Source: Nonomuraea candida (GTDB lineage: Bacteria > Actinomycetota > Actinomycetes > Streptosporangiales > Streptosporangiaceae). From it: a DNA stretch of 64,000 nt. Where the stretch lies: contig NZ_JOAG01000019.1 of the NCBI RefSeq assembly GCF_000725485.1, forward strand, positions 186,001 to 250,000. The letters are read 5' to 3'. A program made the position numbers and the translations under genes. The notes below the pieces were generated by a model that ran no database searches, was not told the origin of the DNA, and was given only the letters and a program-made list of their open reading frames with translations. Shown piece after piece: positions 49,713-57,759 of the stretch (position 1 is the first letter of the stretch; every line of letters begins with the position of its first letter).

Positions 49713-50885
49713 TTATGAGGCGCGCAGCCTCCGCAGCACCCCGTCGTAGTTGCGCCGGGACTCCCGCTCCAGGTATCCGGCGGGCGCCTCGTGCCGTCCC
49801 ATCGACTCCACGGGCACGTGCCCGCCGGGGACGACCAGGCCGCCGGGCAGGGCCAGCGACAGCTCCAGATCGGCGTACCTGCCGTAACGGGCGTCCTCGG
49901 GCAGCGCCCCGAGCGCCTGCGCCCTGCGCACGGCGATCAGCTCCCCGGTCAGCGCCCGCACCTCCCCGGGCTCCGCCTCCTTCCACTCCGCCCCGCCCGG
50001 CATCCCGCCGACCTCCGCGTCCTGCCAGTCCGGCCCGCCCGTGTCCCGCCAGTCCGGCCCGCCCGTACGCCGTTCGGCGGCCGGGTCGCCGTCCACCAGG
50101 TTCAGCCCCTTCCAGCCGGCGGCCACCGCGCCCTCCGCGATCGCCGCGAGCAGCGGGGTCAGCGCGTCGCCGCGCAGCACGAGGTGGGTCTCCATCAGCA
50201 CGTGCACCTCGGACTCGTCCAGCCGCAGCAGCTTGGCCCGGCCCTCGCCCCAGGTCGCCGTGCCGCCCAGCCAGTGGGGCCGCTCGGCGACGTGCCAGAC
50301 GGCGATCCGCTCCGGATGGCGTGCGGCCAGCTCGTCCAGCACGTCGCCGGCGCCGTCCACGTCGCCCAGGTCGAGCGCGAGCACCCGCGCCCGCGTGTGG
50401 TCGATCAGGGACTGCACGCACCGGCGGACGTCCTGCGGCCAGCCGTCCACGAGCAGGCCCACGCCCACCGTCACGTCCTGGGTCTCCACGCGCTGCCGCT
50501 CGGTGTTGACGCCCAGGTCGTCGAGGCGGTTGGTGGCCAGCGTGCCGTCCCAGGTCCGCTGGGCGTGCAGCATGTCGTCACCCGGGTCGCCGTGCTGGCC
50601 GGGGTCGCCGGAGAAGCCCAGCTCGGCGGCGGGGTTGAGCCTCGCGTGCGCGCCGCCGTCCCGGCTGCCCGCCGTGCCGACCCCGGGCGCCCGCCCGCCG
50701 CCCGAAAGGCCCTTCGACGCGCCGCCCGCCGTGTCGCGGCCGGTACCCGTGCCGCCCGCCACCTGCTCGGCCCGCGCGGGCTCGGCCCGCGCCGGGCCCA
50801 GACCGCCGGGTTGCCCGGCGTCGGTCACCGCCGAGACGGGAATCGATCGAACCGTCGGCCAAACCTCTCGCACCACATCACTCAT
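49713..50885 (-). CDS. Glycosyltransferase-like protein (GT-A/family 2-like), murB-linked
   Basis: 390 residues from ATG 50885, although the frame opens up to 50996 and no ribosome site is clear. The first 150 residues are a disordered Gly/Ala/Thr-rich region. From about residue 160, VTVGVGLLVDGWPQDVRRCVQSLIDHTRARVLALDLGD resembles the nucleotide-sugar half of family 2 glycosyltransferases; a clean DxD is missing (EVHVLMETHLVL instead), so activity is uncertain. A repetitive DTGGPDWQD-type insert lies near 285-310. Confidence 0.6.
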   Translation of the reverse strand: MSDVVREVWPTVRSIPVSAVTDAGQPGGLGPARAEPARAEQVAGGTGTGRDTAGGASKGLSGGGRAPGVGTAGSRDGGAHARLNPAAELGFSGDPGQHGDPGDDMLHAQRTWDGTLATNRLDDLGVNTERQRVETQDVTVGVGLLVDGWPQDVRRCVQSLIDHTRARVLALDLGDVDGAGDVLDELAARHPERIAVWHVAERPHWLGGTATWGEGRAKLLRLDESEVHVLMETHLVLRGDALTPLLAAIAEGAVAAGWKGLNLVDGDPAAERRTGGPDWRDTGGPDWQDAEVGGMPGGAEWKEAEPGEVRALTGELIAVRRAQALGALPEDARYGRYADLELSLALPGGLVVPGGHVPVESMGRHEAPAGYLERESRRNYDGVLRRLRAS

Positions 50886-50937
50886 AGGCACACGCGCTAC
50901 CCGAGACCCGCCCGCCCTATCAGCGCGGGCCGCGCGG

Positions 50938-51120
50938 GCCGGAAAGGCGAGCCGCACCCCTGCCTGTGGGCGCAGGCCGCACGGACCGGAGAGCACCGCC
51001 TGTCAGCGCGGGCGGCGGGCCGGTCAGGCGAGCCGCACCCCTGCCTGTCGGCGCAGGCCGCACGGGCCGGAGAGCAGCGCCTGTCAGCTCGGGCGGCGCC
51101 GGCCGGTCAGGCGAGCTGGA
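50938..51120. repeat. About 81-bp repeat growing out of the hadB 3' end
   Basis: The block GGCGAGCCGCACCCCTGCCT plus following sequence occurs at 50946-51026 and again at 51027-51108, and GGTCAGGCGAGC at 51106 is the hadB coding end with its stop (TCA, 51107-51109). Periods are 81 and 83. Both upstream copies are recognisable versions of the gene end. Confidence 0.88.
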
Positions 51121-51535
51121 CCACCGCTCTGGCCTTGGACAGCACCCGGGTGTCGCCCGACTTCGCGGTGAGCCCGACGACCACCCGCTTGTCCTCGAGC
51201 TTCTCCTCCACCACCCCGCTGACCGAGATCGTGGCCCCCCGGTCGTCGTCCGGCACGACCACCATCGACGAGAAGCGCACCCCGAAGTCGACCACCGCGC
51301 CGGGATCGCCCGCCCAGTCGGTGACGAACCGCCCGGCCTGCGCCATCGTGTACATGCCGTGCGCGATCACGTCCGGCAGCCCGACCATCTTGGCGAAGCG
51401 CTCGTTCCAGTGGATCTGGTTGAAGTCGCCGGAGGCCCCGGCGTACATCACCAGGTCGACCCGGCGCACGGTGTAGTCCACGGCCGGGATCTCCTGCCCG
51501 ACCTCGATCTCGTCGTACTTCACCACGGCGCTCAT
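51107..51535 (-). CDS. hadB: (3R)-hydroxyacyl-ACP dehydratase subunit HadB (MaoC-like)
   Basis: 142 residues. Hydratase-2 motif YAGASGDFNQIHWNERFAKMVGLPDVIAHGM gives the catalytic Asp and His. The start follows the hadA stop by one base (TGAGATG). Together with HadA it forms the heterodimeric dehydratase of a type II fatty acid cycle; in mycobacteria the same pair serves mycolic acid synthesis. The exact role outside mycolate producers is unclear. Confidence 0.88.
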   Translation of the reverse strand: MSAVVKYDEIEVGQEIPAVDYTVRRVDLVMYAGASGDFNQIHWNERFAKMVGLPDVIAHGMYTMAQAGRFVTDWAGDPGAVVDFGVRFSSMVVVPDDDRGATISVSGVVEEKLEDKRVVVGLTAKSGDTRVLSKARAVVQLA

Positions 51536-51536
51536 C

Positions 51537-51986
51537 TCAGGCGGCCCCTCCGCGCTCGACGATCGTGTTGTACGTCACGCAGACCGGCTCGCCCTGGACC
51601 GTGCGCACGTCGCTCCTGAGCGTCAGCAGCTCGTTGCGGCCGGCGCTGCGGATGTCGGTGATCGTGGCCGTCATGACCAGCTCGTCGCCGGCGCAGACGG
51701 GGCGCACGTACTCGAAGCGCTGCTCGCCGTGGACCACCATGGCGAAGTTGAGCCCCAGGTCGGGGTCCACCAGCGCCTCGCCGCCACTCTGCAGGCTGAA
51801 CACGATGGGGAACGTGGGCGGCGCGATCACGTCAGGGTATCCGGCGGCCCTGGCGGCCTCCTGGTCGCGGTAGAGCGGGTTGTTGTCGCCGATCGCGGCC
51901 GCGAACTCCCTGATCTTCACCCGGCTGACCTCGTACGGGGCACTCGGCGGATAGGTTCTGCCCACGAAGTCACGGTTCAAGGCCAT
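51537..51986 (-). CDS. hadA: (3R)-hydroxyacyl-ACP dehydratase subunit HadA-like (MaoC N-terminal, UPF0336)
   Basis: 149 residues. FVGRTYPPSAPYEVSRVKIREFAAAIGDNNPLY and PPTFPIVF are UPF0336 hallmarks; the catalytic His of HadB is absent here, as expected for the stabilising subunit. GAGGGAGC precedes ATG 51986. Lies between rpmG and hadB, the conserved actinobacterial order. Confidence 0.9.
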   Translation of the reverse strand: MALNRDFVGRTYPPSAPYEVSRVKIREFAAAIGDNNPLYRDQEAARAAGYPDVIAPPTFPIVFSLQSGGEALVDPDLGLNFAMVVHGEQRFEYVRPVCAGDELVMTATITDIRSAGRNELLTLRSDVRTVQGEPVCVTYNTIVERGGAA

Positions 51987-52129
51987 CGCTGCTCCCTCGC
52001 ATGTCTCCGTCCCAGCGCTGATGGGGCCGACGCTAACAGAACAAGGTTCGGCTGTCGCTGGTCATGGCCTGCTTTTTGCCAGGCGTACGAGGGAGAGCGA
52101 AACGGCGCGCGGAACGCCCCGTAACACGA

Positions 52130-52162
52130 CAAACCGGCGCCCTATGAGGGGACGCCGGTTGT
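52130..52162 (-). terminator. rpmG terminator
   Basis: AACCGGCG (52132-52139) pairs with CGCCGGTT (52153-52160); on the minus strand the stem is followed by TTTGTCG, a short U-run. It lies 42 bases after the rpmG stop, on the coding strand side. Confidence 0.75.
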
Positions 52163-52203
52163 GCGATATGCCAAAAGGAGGGGCGAAGCCCTGCCCGGAG
52201 AAC

Positions 52204-52368
52204 CTAGCGGGTCTCGCGGTGCGCGCGGTGGCAGCGGCAGTTGGGGCAGTATTTCTTCAGCTCAAGCCTGTCCGGGTCGTTGCGCCGGTTCTTCCGCGTG
52301 ATGTAGTTGCGGTGCTTGCACTCCTGGCAGGCCAGCGTGATCTTCGGCCTAACGTCGGTGGCAGCCAC
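52204..52368 (-). CDS. rpmG: 50S ribosomal protein L33
   Basis: 54 residues from GTG 52368. [20 protein letters not shown], then [20 protein letters not shown] and CPNC...HRETR give two CxxC pairs, so this is the zinc-binding (C+) form. AAAGG precedes the start. It directly precedes hadA. Genomes of this group often carry a second, cysteine-free L33 regulated by Zur; that copy is not in this window. Confidence 0.95.
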   Translation of the reverse strand: MAATDVRPKITLACQECKHRNYITRKNRRNDPDRLELKKYCPNCRCHRAHRETR

Positions 52369-52439
52369 TTGGGAGTGCCTTTCTACGTTCGGGACATGGA
52401 CACGCCCGTACCCAGGCCGGACGACCTGGGATAGGGCAG

Positions 52440-52513
52440 TAGCGGAGGCCGGACTTGAACCGGCGACACAACGATTATGAGCCGTTTGCTCTGCCTGACT
52501 GAGCTACTCCGCC
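52440..52513 (-). tRNA. tRNA-Met (CAT), elongator type
   Basis: 74 nt: acceptor GGCGGAG/CTCCGCT with discriminator A; anticodon stem AACGG/TCGTT, loop CTCATAA, anticodon CAT; T loop TTCAAGT. The first pair is G-U, typical of elongator and not of initiator tRNA. CCA is not encoded. Confidence 0.95.
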
Positions 52514-52845
52514 TTTGAGCCGGAACGACCCGGCCCGTAGAGGATACCTGACGAGGGGAGCACATTCGTAACTCACCCGATCAGGTGGGGTGCTCCCAGT
52601 ATGCCTCAGGAACCCCCGACAATCGAAATCCATTAACGACAGCCCCGTCTGCCGCCCCTGCGCGAGGGAGATCCCGGGCGCGAGGGTGCCAGCGTAGCAG
52701 CGCCCGCCAACACCCGCGAACCTCCCGGAAGACCCCTTCCCGCTCCGGGAACGCCGTGGCCGGGCGGCGGCTCCGATCGCCGGGGAGGCGCGGAAAGCCC
52801 GGGACGGAGCGGCCCTCACCATAGGGACCCCTGGAAACGCAGGAA
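52514..52845. other. 332-bp spacer between tRNA-Met and the tRNA-Thr terminator
   Basis: GC-rich sequence without a convincing gene on either strand. It must contain the promoter of tRNA-Met unless the two tRNAs share one transcript; the stretch near 52560-52620 is less GC-rich and is the best place for it. Confidence 0.4.
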
Positions 52846-52876
52846 CGCCCGGCTCCAAGAAATCTTGGACCGGGCG
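52846..52876 (-). terminator. Strong hairpin after tRNA-Thr
   Basis: CGCCCGG, CTCCAAG-AAA-TCTTGGA, CCGGGCG: two stacked perfect stems starting 18 bases downstream of the tRNA-Thr 3' end (minus strand). Confidence 0.8.
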
Positions 52877-52893
52877 TCTCACCTCAGATTGCG

Positions 52894-52966
52894 AGCCCCC
52901 AAACGGAATCGAACCGTTGACCTTCTCCTTACCATGGAGACGCTCTGCCGACTGAGCTATAGGGGC
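52894..52966 (-). tRNA. tRNA-Thr (GGT)
   Basis: 73 nt: acceptor GCCCCTA/TGGGGGC, discriminator T; anticodon stem TCTCC/GGAGA, loop ATGGTAA, anticodon GGT; T loop TTCGATT. CCA not encoded. Confidence 0.95.
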
Positions 52967-53024
52967 CTGTCCGGCGCTGCGGACAGGTGTAACCATACAC
53001 GGCACTCAGCGATGATGCGAACTC
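52967..53024 (-). promoter_or_regulatory. tRNA-Thr promoter and leader hairpin
   Basis: CTGTCCG (52967-52973), 6 bases, CGGACAG (52980-52986) forms a perfect stem abutting the first base of tRNA-Thr. On the minus strand TTCGCA, 18 bases, TATGGT upstream is a reasonable -35/-10 pair. Confidence 0.5.
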
Positions 53025-53026
53025 GT

Positions 53027-53248
53027 TCAGGCCCCCGGGACACTTCCCGCCGGAGTTTCCGCCCCGCGCCGCGCCGGCAGCTCGATCACCTCGCACAGAT
53101 CGGCCAGGTCGACGTGCCTGGCCACCTCGGCGACCGAGGTGCAGTCGGCGACCAGCCAGCCGTTCCTGCGCACCCGCAGCACCTGCCGCCCCGCGCGCAC
53201 CGCGCATACGACCTCGTAACCGTCGAGCCCGACCCAACGCCTGTCCAT
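53027..53248 (-). CDS. Small hypothetical protein
   Basis: 73 residues from ATG 53248. Reads as a compact beta-rich fold (GYEVVCAVRAGRQVLRVRRNGWLVADCTSVAEVARHVDLADL). No family recognised; similar small ORFs occur near tRNA genes of actinomycetes, to my memory. Two cysteines, no known motif. Confidence 0.6.
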   Translation of the reverse strand: MDRRWVGLDGYEVVCAVRAGRQVLRVRRNGWLVADCTSVAEVARHVDLADLCEVIELPARRGAETPAGSVPGA

Positions 53249-53330
53249 AGCGGCACACACTAGCCACGCGGTCTCTCATTTTTGCCGCGCCACAGGCGTT
53301 ACGGGCATACCGAACCGGCACAGGAGCCCC

Positions 53331-53855
53331 TCAGAGGCGGTAGAACCCCGCGAAGTCCTTCTTGCCGCGGATCCGGTCCACGCGCACCACGGCCCCGGTC
53401 TCGGGCGCGTTCATCATCTTCCCGTCGCCCAGGTAGATGCCGACGTGGTGGGTCCTGACGGACCTCTTGCCGACCTTGCCGAAGAACACCAGGTCCCCGG
53501 GCCGCGCCGAGGAGACCCGGCGCATCTTCCGTACGTGGTCGTCGGTGTTCCCCGGCCCCAGCACGTCCTCGCCGTGCGCCAGCGCGTACACCCACCGGGC
53601 GAACCCCGAGCAGTCGAGACCGCGCGTCCGGGCCGCCGGGCAGGGCTTGATCCGGCCCTTGTACCCCCTGCAGGTCCCCTTGGACGGGCCGGGGGCGGCG
53701 GCGTGGCCGCCGCCCCACGAGTACACGATGCCGCGCTGCTCGATCTGGTACGCCAGCCGCACGATCAGCGGCGGCATCGACAGCCCCAGCGGCACGGAGG
53801 CCGTGGCGGTCAGCAGGAGCAGCACCATCGCCACCAGGGCCGACCGCCGTCTCAT
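53331..53855 (-). CDS. Secreted NlpC/P60-family peptidoglycan hydrolase
   Basis: 174 residues from ATG 53855, preceded by GGGGGTG. Residues 1-30 are a signal peptide or membrane anchor. Catalytic Cys in RGLDCSGFARWVY, His in THHVGIYLGDG. NlpC/P60 enzymes cleave stem peptides of peptidoglycan. The segment between (GGHAAAPGPSKGTCRGYKGRIKPC) adds a likely disulfide. Next to a GH25 muramidase, suggesting a cell-wall turnover pair. Confidence 0.9.
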   Translation of the reverse strand: MRRRSALVAMVLLLLTATASVPLGLSMPPLIVRLAYQIEQRGIVYSWGGGHAAAPGPSKGTCRGYKGRIKPCPAARTRGLDCSGFARWVYALAHGEDVLGPGNTDDHVRKMRRVSSARPGDLVFFGKVGKRSVRTHHVGIYLGDGKMMNAPETGAVVRVDRIRGKKDFAGFYRL

Positions 53856-53894
53856 GCGCACCCCCAAAGCCCACGCCTTGGTTTTTATCCTGCC

Positions 53895-54911
53895 TTATCG
53901 CGCTTTGAGGGTGAGCTTTACCGAGCCGACCGTCACGTTCATCCCCACCGTGCCCTTCGTCTTCCTGGGCTTGGTGGTGAACGTGAACGTCTTCTTCTGG
54001 CCGCGCGGCAGCTCCGCGACCCGGCACGACACCGCCGTGCCGCTGAACTTGCACCCCGGCGCCCGCACCACGCGCTGCCCGCCGAACGCCCGCCCCGAGA
54101 TCTGGATGTCCTTCAGCGGGTGCGGGCCGGTGTTGGACAGCGTGACCGTGTACGTCTTCCGGTTCCTGGCCTGCCCCGACACCTTCACCTCGGCAGGCGG
54201 GTTGGCCAGCTCGGCGAGCTGCGACTCCGAGCCGTTGTAGGAGTTCCCGCCGCCGACCAGCGGCCCCTTGTCGGCCGACTGCCAGAACGTGTGCTTCTTC
54301 CAGCTCTTCGGCAGGTCGCCGGGCTCGGTGCCCCAGCGGGCCAGCCACAGGGGGTTGGACCTGAACTTCGTCGAGTCGCCCGTGCACGTCTGCCACCAGC
54401 TCGTGGTGGTGTAGATGATCGCGTGCCGGCCGGTGGCCTCGTGGTACTTCTTGGTGAAGTCCTTCAGCCACTTCACCATGTCCTCCACGGACAGGTCGTA
54501 ACAGTTGTTCTTGCCGTTCCTGTCCTTGTACGGGTTGTCCTCGATATCGAGCACCCCGGGAAGAGTCCGGCCGTCGCTGATCCAGGTGCCGCCGTTCTGC
54601 AGGAAATAGTCGGCCTGCGCTGTCCCATCGGATTCGTGCGGTTGCGCAAAGTGATATGCGCCGCGAATGAGCCCGGCCGCCGCCGCGCCGTCGTACTGGG
54701 CGCCGAAACGCGGGTTGGTGTAGGCGGTGCCCTCGGTGGCCTGCACGAACGCGAACTTCCCGCCTCCGGCGGCAACGCTTGCCCAGTCGATGTCGCCCGT
54801 CCAGTTGCTGACATCCACACCGGGCACTCCGTCGGCCGCGTGGGCGACCCCGGTCATGCCGACCGTAGCAATTGCCACCATTAACAAGAGACGTTTCACG
54901 CGGCAGATCAT
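53895..54911 (-). CDS. Secreted GH25 family lysozyme (muramidase)
   Basis: 338 residues from ATG 54911 (GTG 54899 possible). Signal peptide to about residue 25 (GVAHA). GVDVSNWTGDIDW and LPGVLDIEDN carry the catalytic acidic residues; NPLWLARWG and HTFWQSAD complete the barrel. After about residue 225, a beta-sandwich domain (VSGQARNRKTYTVTLSNTGPHPL...) likely positions it on the wall or outside. Cuts the MurNAc-GlcNAc bond. Confidence 0.9.
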   Translation of the reverse strand: MICRVKRLLLMVAIATVGMTGVAHAADGVPGVDVSNWTGDIDWASVAAGGGKFAFVQATEGTAYTNPRFGAQYDGAAAAGLIRGAYHFAQPHESDGTAQADYFLQNGGTWISDGRTLPGVLDIEDNPYKDRNGKNNCYDLSVEDMVKWLKDFTKKYHEATGRHAIIYTTTSWWQTCTGDSTKFRSNPLWLARWGTEPGDLPKSWKKHTFWQSADKGPLVGGGNSYNGSESQLAELANPPAEVKVSGQARNRKTYTVTLSNTGPHPLKDIQISGRAFGGQRVVRAPGCKFSGTAVSCRVAELPRGQKKTFTFTTKPRKTKGTVGMNVTVGSVKLTLKAR

Positions 54912-55291
54912 TGCGGAGCCGCACACAATACCGCAAGCCCGGGAATATCGCTTTTCGCCGCGACAGAGATTTCGGCCCTCCGGCCCCGCGCCTTCCGCCC
55001 CGCCGGCAAGAGCGGGCCCCTGCCCGACGCGGCGGCGTCCGTCCCCCTGGTTCCGCCCGCGTGCGGGGAATCCTTCCGACAATCTTGCGGCCGGGGCGGA
55101 AACCGCACTTCAGGGGGCGGAAATCCGGCACGTATCGACAACCTCTCGTGACGGCGTTTCCGCAGGTCAGAGCCGTATATGAAGGTGATGTTCGCGTTTG
55201 CCAAACCGCTTCCGGCCTGCGCAAACTGGGCGAGATTCCCAAAACCGCTCCTGACCAGGGGTTCCTTTGCCATGCCCGGAGGCGACCGACC
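54912..55291. other. 380-bp divergent intergenic region
   Basis: Between the GH25 gene (minus) and the ABC exporter (plus). TATTGT at about 54926-54931 (minus) is a possible -10 for GH25. I looked for a c-di-AMP (ydaO) riboswitch, common before actinobacterial wall hydrolases, and did not find its conserved blocks. No gene. Confidence 0.45.
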
Positions 55292-56233
55292 ATGATCCAT
55301 GCCCGGGGACTGACCCGAGAGTTCAAAGTGAAGAAGGAGAGCGTCCAGGCCGTCCGCGGTATCGACCTCGACGTGGAGGCCGGCCAGCTCGTCGCGTTCC
55401 TGGGCCCGAACGGCGCCGGCAAGTCCACCACCCTGCGCATGCTCACCACGCTCCTGCCGCCCACCTCCGGCACCGCCACGGTGGCCGGCCACGACGTGGC
55501 CAGGGAGCCGGCGGCCGTCCGCGCCCGCATCGGCTACGTGGGGCAGCGCAACAGCGCGGGCGAGGACTTCCTCGTCCGGGACGAGCTCGTCACCCAGGGC
55601 CGCTGCTACGGCCTGCGCACCCGGGAGGCCGCCGCCCGCGCCGACGAGCTACTCGACCTGCTGGACCTGGCGCCGCTGGCCAAGCGGCTGCCCGGCACGC
55701 TGTCGGGCGGCCAGCGCCGCCGCCTGGACATCGCGCTCGGCCTCATCCACCGCCCCGACCTGCTCTTCCTCGACGAGCCCTCCACCGGGCTCGACCCCAA
55801 GAGCCGCGCGGAGATCTGGGAGCACATCCTGCGCCTGCGCACGACGTACGGCACGACGCTCTTCCTGACCACCCACTACCTGGAGGAGGCCGACAACATG
55901 GCCGAGCGGGTGGTGATCATCGACGGCGGCCGGATCATCGCGGACGGCACCGCGGAACAGCTCAAGAACGACCTGGCCGGCGACCACATCGTGATCACCA
56001 CCGGCACCGCGCAGGAGGCGGAGGCCGCCGCCCGCCTCGGCGGCGGCACCGCCGAGGGCGCCACCGTGCGGGTGCGCGTCGCCCAGGCGACCGCCGCGCT
56101 GCCCGGCCACCTGCGCACCCTGGACGCCGCCGGCATCAAGGTCCGCACCGCCGAGACCGTCCGCCCCACCCTCGACGACGTGTTCCTCACTCTCACCGGG
56201 AGAAGCCTCGCCCATGACGACGTTCCTGCATGA
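55292..56233 (+). CDS. ABC transporter ATP-binding protein, DrrA-like
   Basis: 313 residues; GGAGG lies before ATG 55292. Walker A GPNGAGKST, Q-loop YVGQRNS, signature LSGGQRRRLDIAL, Walker B LLFLDEPSTGLDPKSR, H-loop TTHYLEEAD. The C-terminal extension (TVRPTLDDVFLTLTGRSL) is that of daunorubicin-resistance type exporters. Overlaps its permease gene by 20 bp. Confidence 0.93.
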   Translation: MIHARGLTREFKVKKESVQAVRGIDLDVEAGQLVAFLGPNGAGKSTTLRMLTTLLPPTSGTATVAGHDVAREPAAVRARIGYVGQRNSAGEDFLVRDELVTQGRCYGLRTREAAARADELLDLLDLAPLAKRLPGTLSGGQRRRLDIALGLIHRPDLLFLDEPSTGLDPKSRAEIWEHILRLRTTYGTTLFLTTHYLEEADNMAERVVIIDGGRIIADGTAEQLKNDLAGDHIVITTGTAQEAEAAARLGGGTAEGATVRVRVAQATAALPGHLRTLDAAGIKVRTAETVRPTLDDVFLTLTGRSLAHDDVPA

Positions 56234-56957
56234 CACCGCCACGATCTTCAACCGCGAGTTCAGGCCCAGCCTGCGCAACCCCGTCGGGCTGCTGTTCGAC
56301 ATGGGACAGCCGCTGTTGTTCCTGTTCCTGTTCGGGTCGCTGCTGGACGGGGCGGTCGGCTCGTCCTGGCAGTGGTTCGTGCCCGGCATCCTGGTCATGA
56401 TGTGCCTGACCGGGCCCATGAGCGCCGGCTACACCCTGCTGGTCGAGCTGATCGGGGGCGCGCTGGAGCGCCTGATGGTCACGCCGCTCAACCGTACGGC
56501 GATGCTGGTCGGCAAGACCGCCAAGGCGATGCTCACCCTGCTCGTGCAGGCGGTGCTGATCATCGTGCTGGCGCTGCCCCTGGGCTTCGAGCTGCACGCG
56601 GTGGGCGTGCTGGCGGGCCTGGTCCAGCTCGTGGTCTTCGGCGTGGGGCTGGGGGCGCTGTCGTTCGTCCTGGCCATCAAGTCGGCCCCCGGCGGCACCC
56701 TGTTCTACGTCGTCAGCCAGTCCGTGCTCTTCCCGCTCCTGCTGCTGTCGGGGGTGCTGCTGCCGCTGGAGACGGCGCCGGCGTGGTTGCGGATGCTCGG
56801 GCAGGTCAACCCGGTCACGTACATCGTGGACGCCCAGCGGGCGCTGTTCGCCGGCGACCTGACCGCCCCCTCCGTGCTGTACGGCACCCTCGCCGCCTGC
56901 GCCGTCGCCGCGATCGGCCTCCTCTGGGGCAACCGCTGCCTGCGCCGGGGCCTGTGA
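56214..56957 (+). CDS. ABC-2 type permease, DrrB-like
   Basis: 247 residues, six helices. FNREFRPSLRNPVGLLFDMGQPLLFLFLFGSL and the LLLLSGVLLPLETAPAWLRMLGQVNPVTYIVDAQRALF end are characteristic of ABC-2 exporters for drugs or polyketides. Pairs with the overlapping ATPase; the cargo is unknown. Confidence 0.92.
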   Translation: MTTFLHDTATIFNREFRPSLRNPVGLLFDMGQPLLFLFLFGSLLDGAVGSSWQWFVPGILVMMCLTGPMSAGYTLLVELIGGALERLMVTPLNRTAMLVGKTAKAMLTLLVQAVLIIVLALPLGFELHAVGVLAGLVQLVVFGVGLGALSFVLAIKSAPGGTLFYVVSQSVLFPLLLLSGVLLPLETAPAWLRMLGQVNPVTYIVDAQRALFAGDLTAPSVLYGTLAACAVAAIGLLWGNRCLRRGL

Positions 56958-57000
56958 CCGGCCGTTTGACACCGGCCCCCGGCCCCGCGACGGTGAGGCG

Positions 57001-57603
57001 ATGACTGATGCGACGGCGGCTCCGGGGGCGGCTCGGATGGAGGCTCGGGCGGCGGCTCGGATGGAGGCTCAGGCGGCGGCCCGTGAGGCTGCTCGGGTGG
57101 TCGCGACCATGACGGTGCCCTGGATTCCGGTGGCGCACCGGCTGGACGTGATCCTCTCCGAGGACCTTCCGCCGGCCGAGGGGATCACCTCGGCGTTCGC
57201 GTTCGTGTCGGACGGCCTCGGCCGGACGCTCATGACGTGCGTCGACCGGGAGGGGCGCGGCTGGGACATCCCGGGCGGCCACCTGGAGCCGGGCGAGGGG
57301 CCCGCCGAGGCGGCCGCCCGCGAGCTGTACGAGGAGACCGGCCTGCGCCTGCCGCCCTCGGCCCTGTCGATCTTCGCCTGGCAGCGCATCGAGCTGCTGG
57401 AGCCGCCGCCCGCCGGCTACCGGTACCCGGCGCTGACGTACCTGGCGATGTTCCGCGCCGTGGTGCCGGGCCCCGGCGCGCCCACGACGCCGCCGGCCGG
57501 GTCGGAGAGCACCCGGGCGGCGTGGCTCGCGCGGGCGGAGATCGAGCGCCTGTGCGCGGGGAACACCTGGCTGGACCTCCTGGACGGCCCGGCCCCGGCG
57601 TAG
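57001..57603 (+). CDS. Nudix hydrolase with repetitive N-terminal extension
   Basis: 200 residues from ATG 57001 (GGTGAGGCG upstream). Nudix box GGHLEPGEGPAEAAARELYEETGL is complete (GX5EX7REUXEEXGU). Residues 9-31 repeat ARMEARAA-type octamers from two 24-bp DNA units; the conserved part begins near ATG 57109, so the extension may be a recent gain or untranslated. Hydrolyses a nucleoside diphosphate linked substrate. Confidence 0.85.
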   Translation: MTDATAAPGAARMEARAAARMEAQAAAREAARVVATMTVPWIPVAHRLDVILSEDLPPAEGITSAFAFVSDGLGRTLMTCVDREGRGWDIPGGHLEPGEGPAEAAARELYEETGLRLPPSALSIFAWQRIELLEPPPAGYRYPALTYLAMFRAVVPGPGAPTTPPAGSESTRAAWLARAEIERLCAGNTWLDLLDGPAPA

Positions 57604-57698
57604 ACCTCCAGCCCCCGCCCCCGTCGGACGCAGCCCGAGCCTCGCTCCCGGTCGGGCTCCCCGGTCGGGCTCCCGGTCTCGGGTCCGGCTCCCGGGCC

Positions 57699-57759
57699 CG
57701 GATCGGGTGCCGGGCCCGGATCGGGTGCCGGGGGCGGATCGGGTGCCGGGGGCGGATCA
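57699..57759. repeat. Four-copy 18-bp repeat containing the flavin reductase stop
   Basis: CGGATC starts at 57699, 57717, 57735 and 57753, each 18 bp apart, in units reading CGGATCGGGTGCCGGGSS. The last copy is the coding end of the minus-strand gene (stop TCA at 57757-57759). Looser CGGTCGGGCTCC repeats precede it from 57648. Confidence 0.92.

Noticed and set aside
49713..50996. Longer start (50996) for the glycosyltransferase-like gene
   Set aside because: The added codons lie in the hadB-derived repeat region and read as low-complexity Ala/Arg; start 50885 is preferred but not proven.
54912..55291. c-di-AMP (ydaO) riboswitch before the GH25 lysozyme
   Set aside because: The conserved blocks could not be found on either strand, although the gene class makes it plausible.
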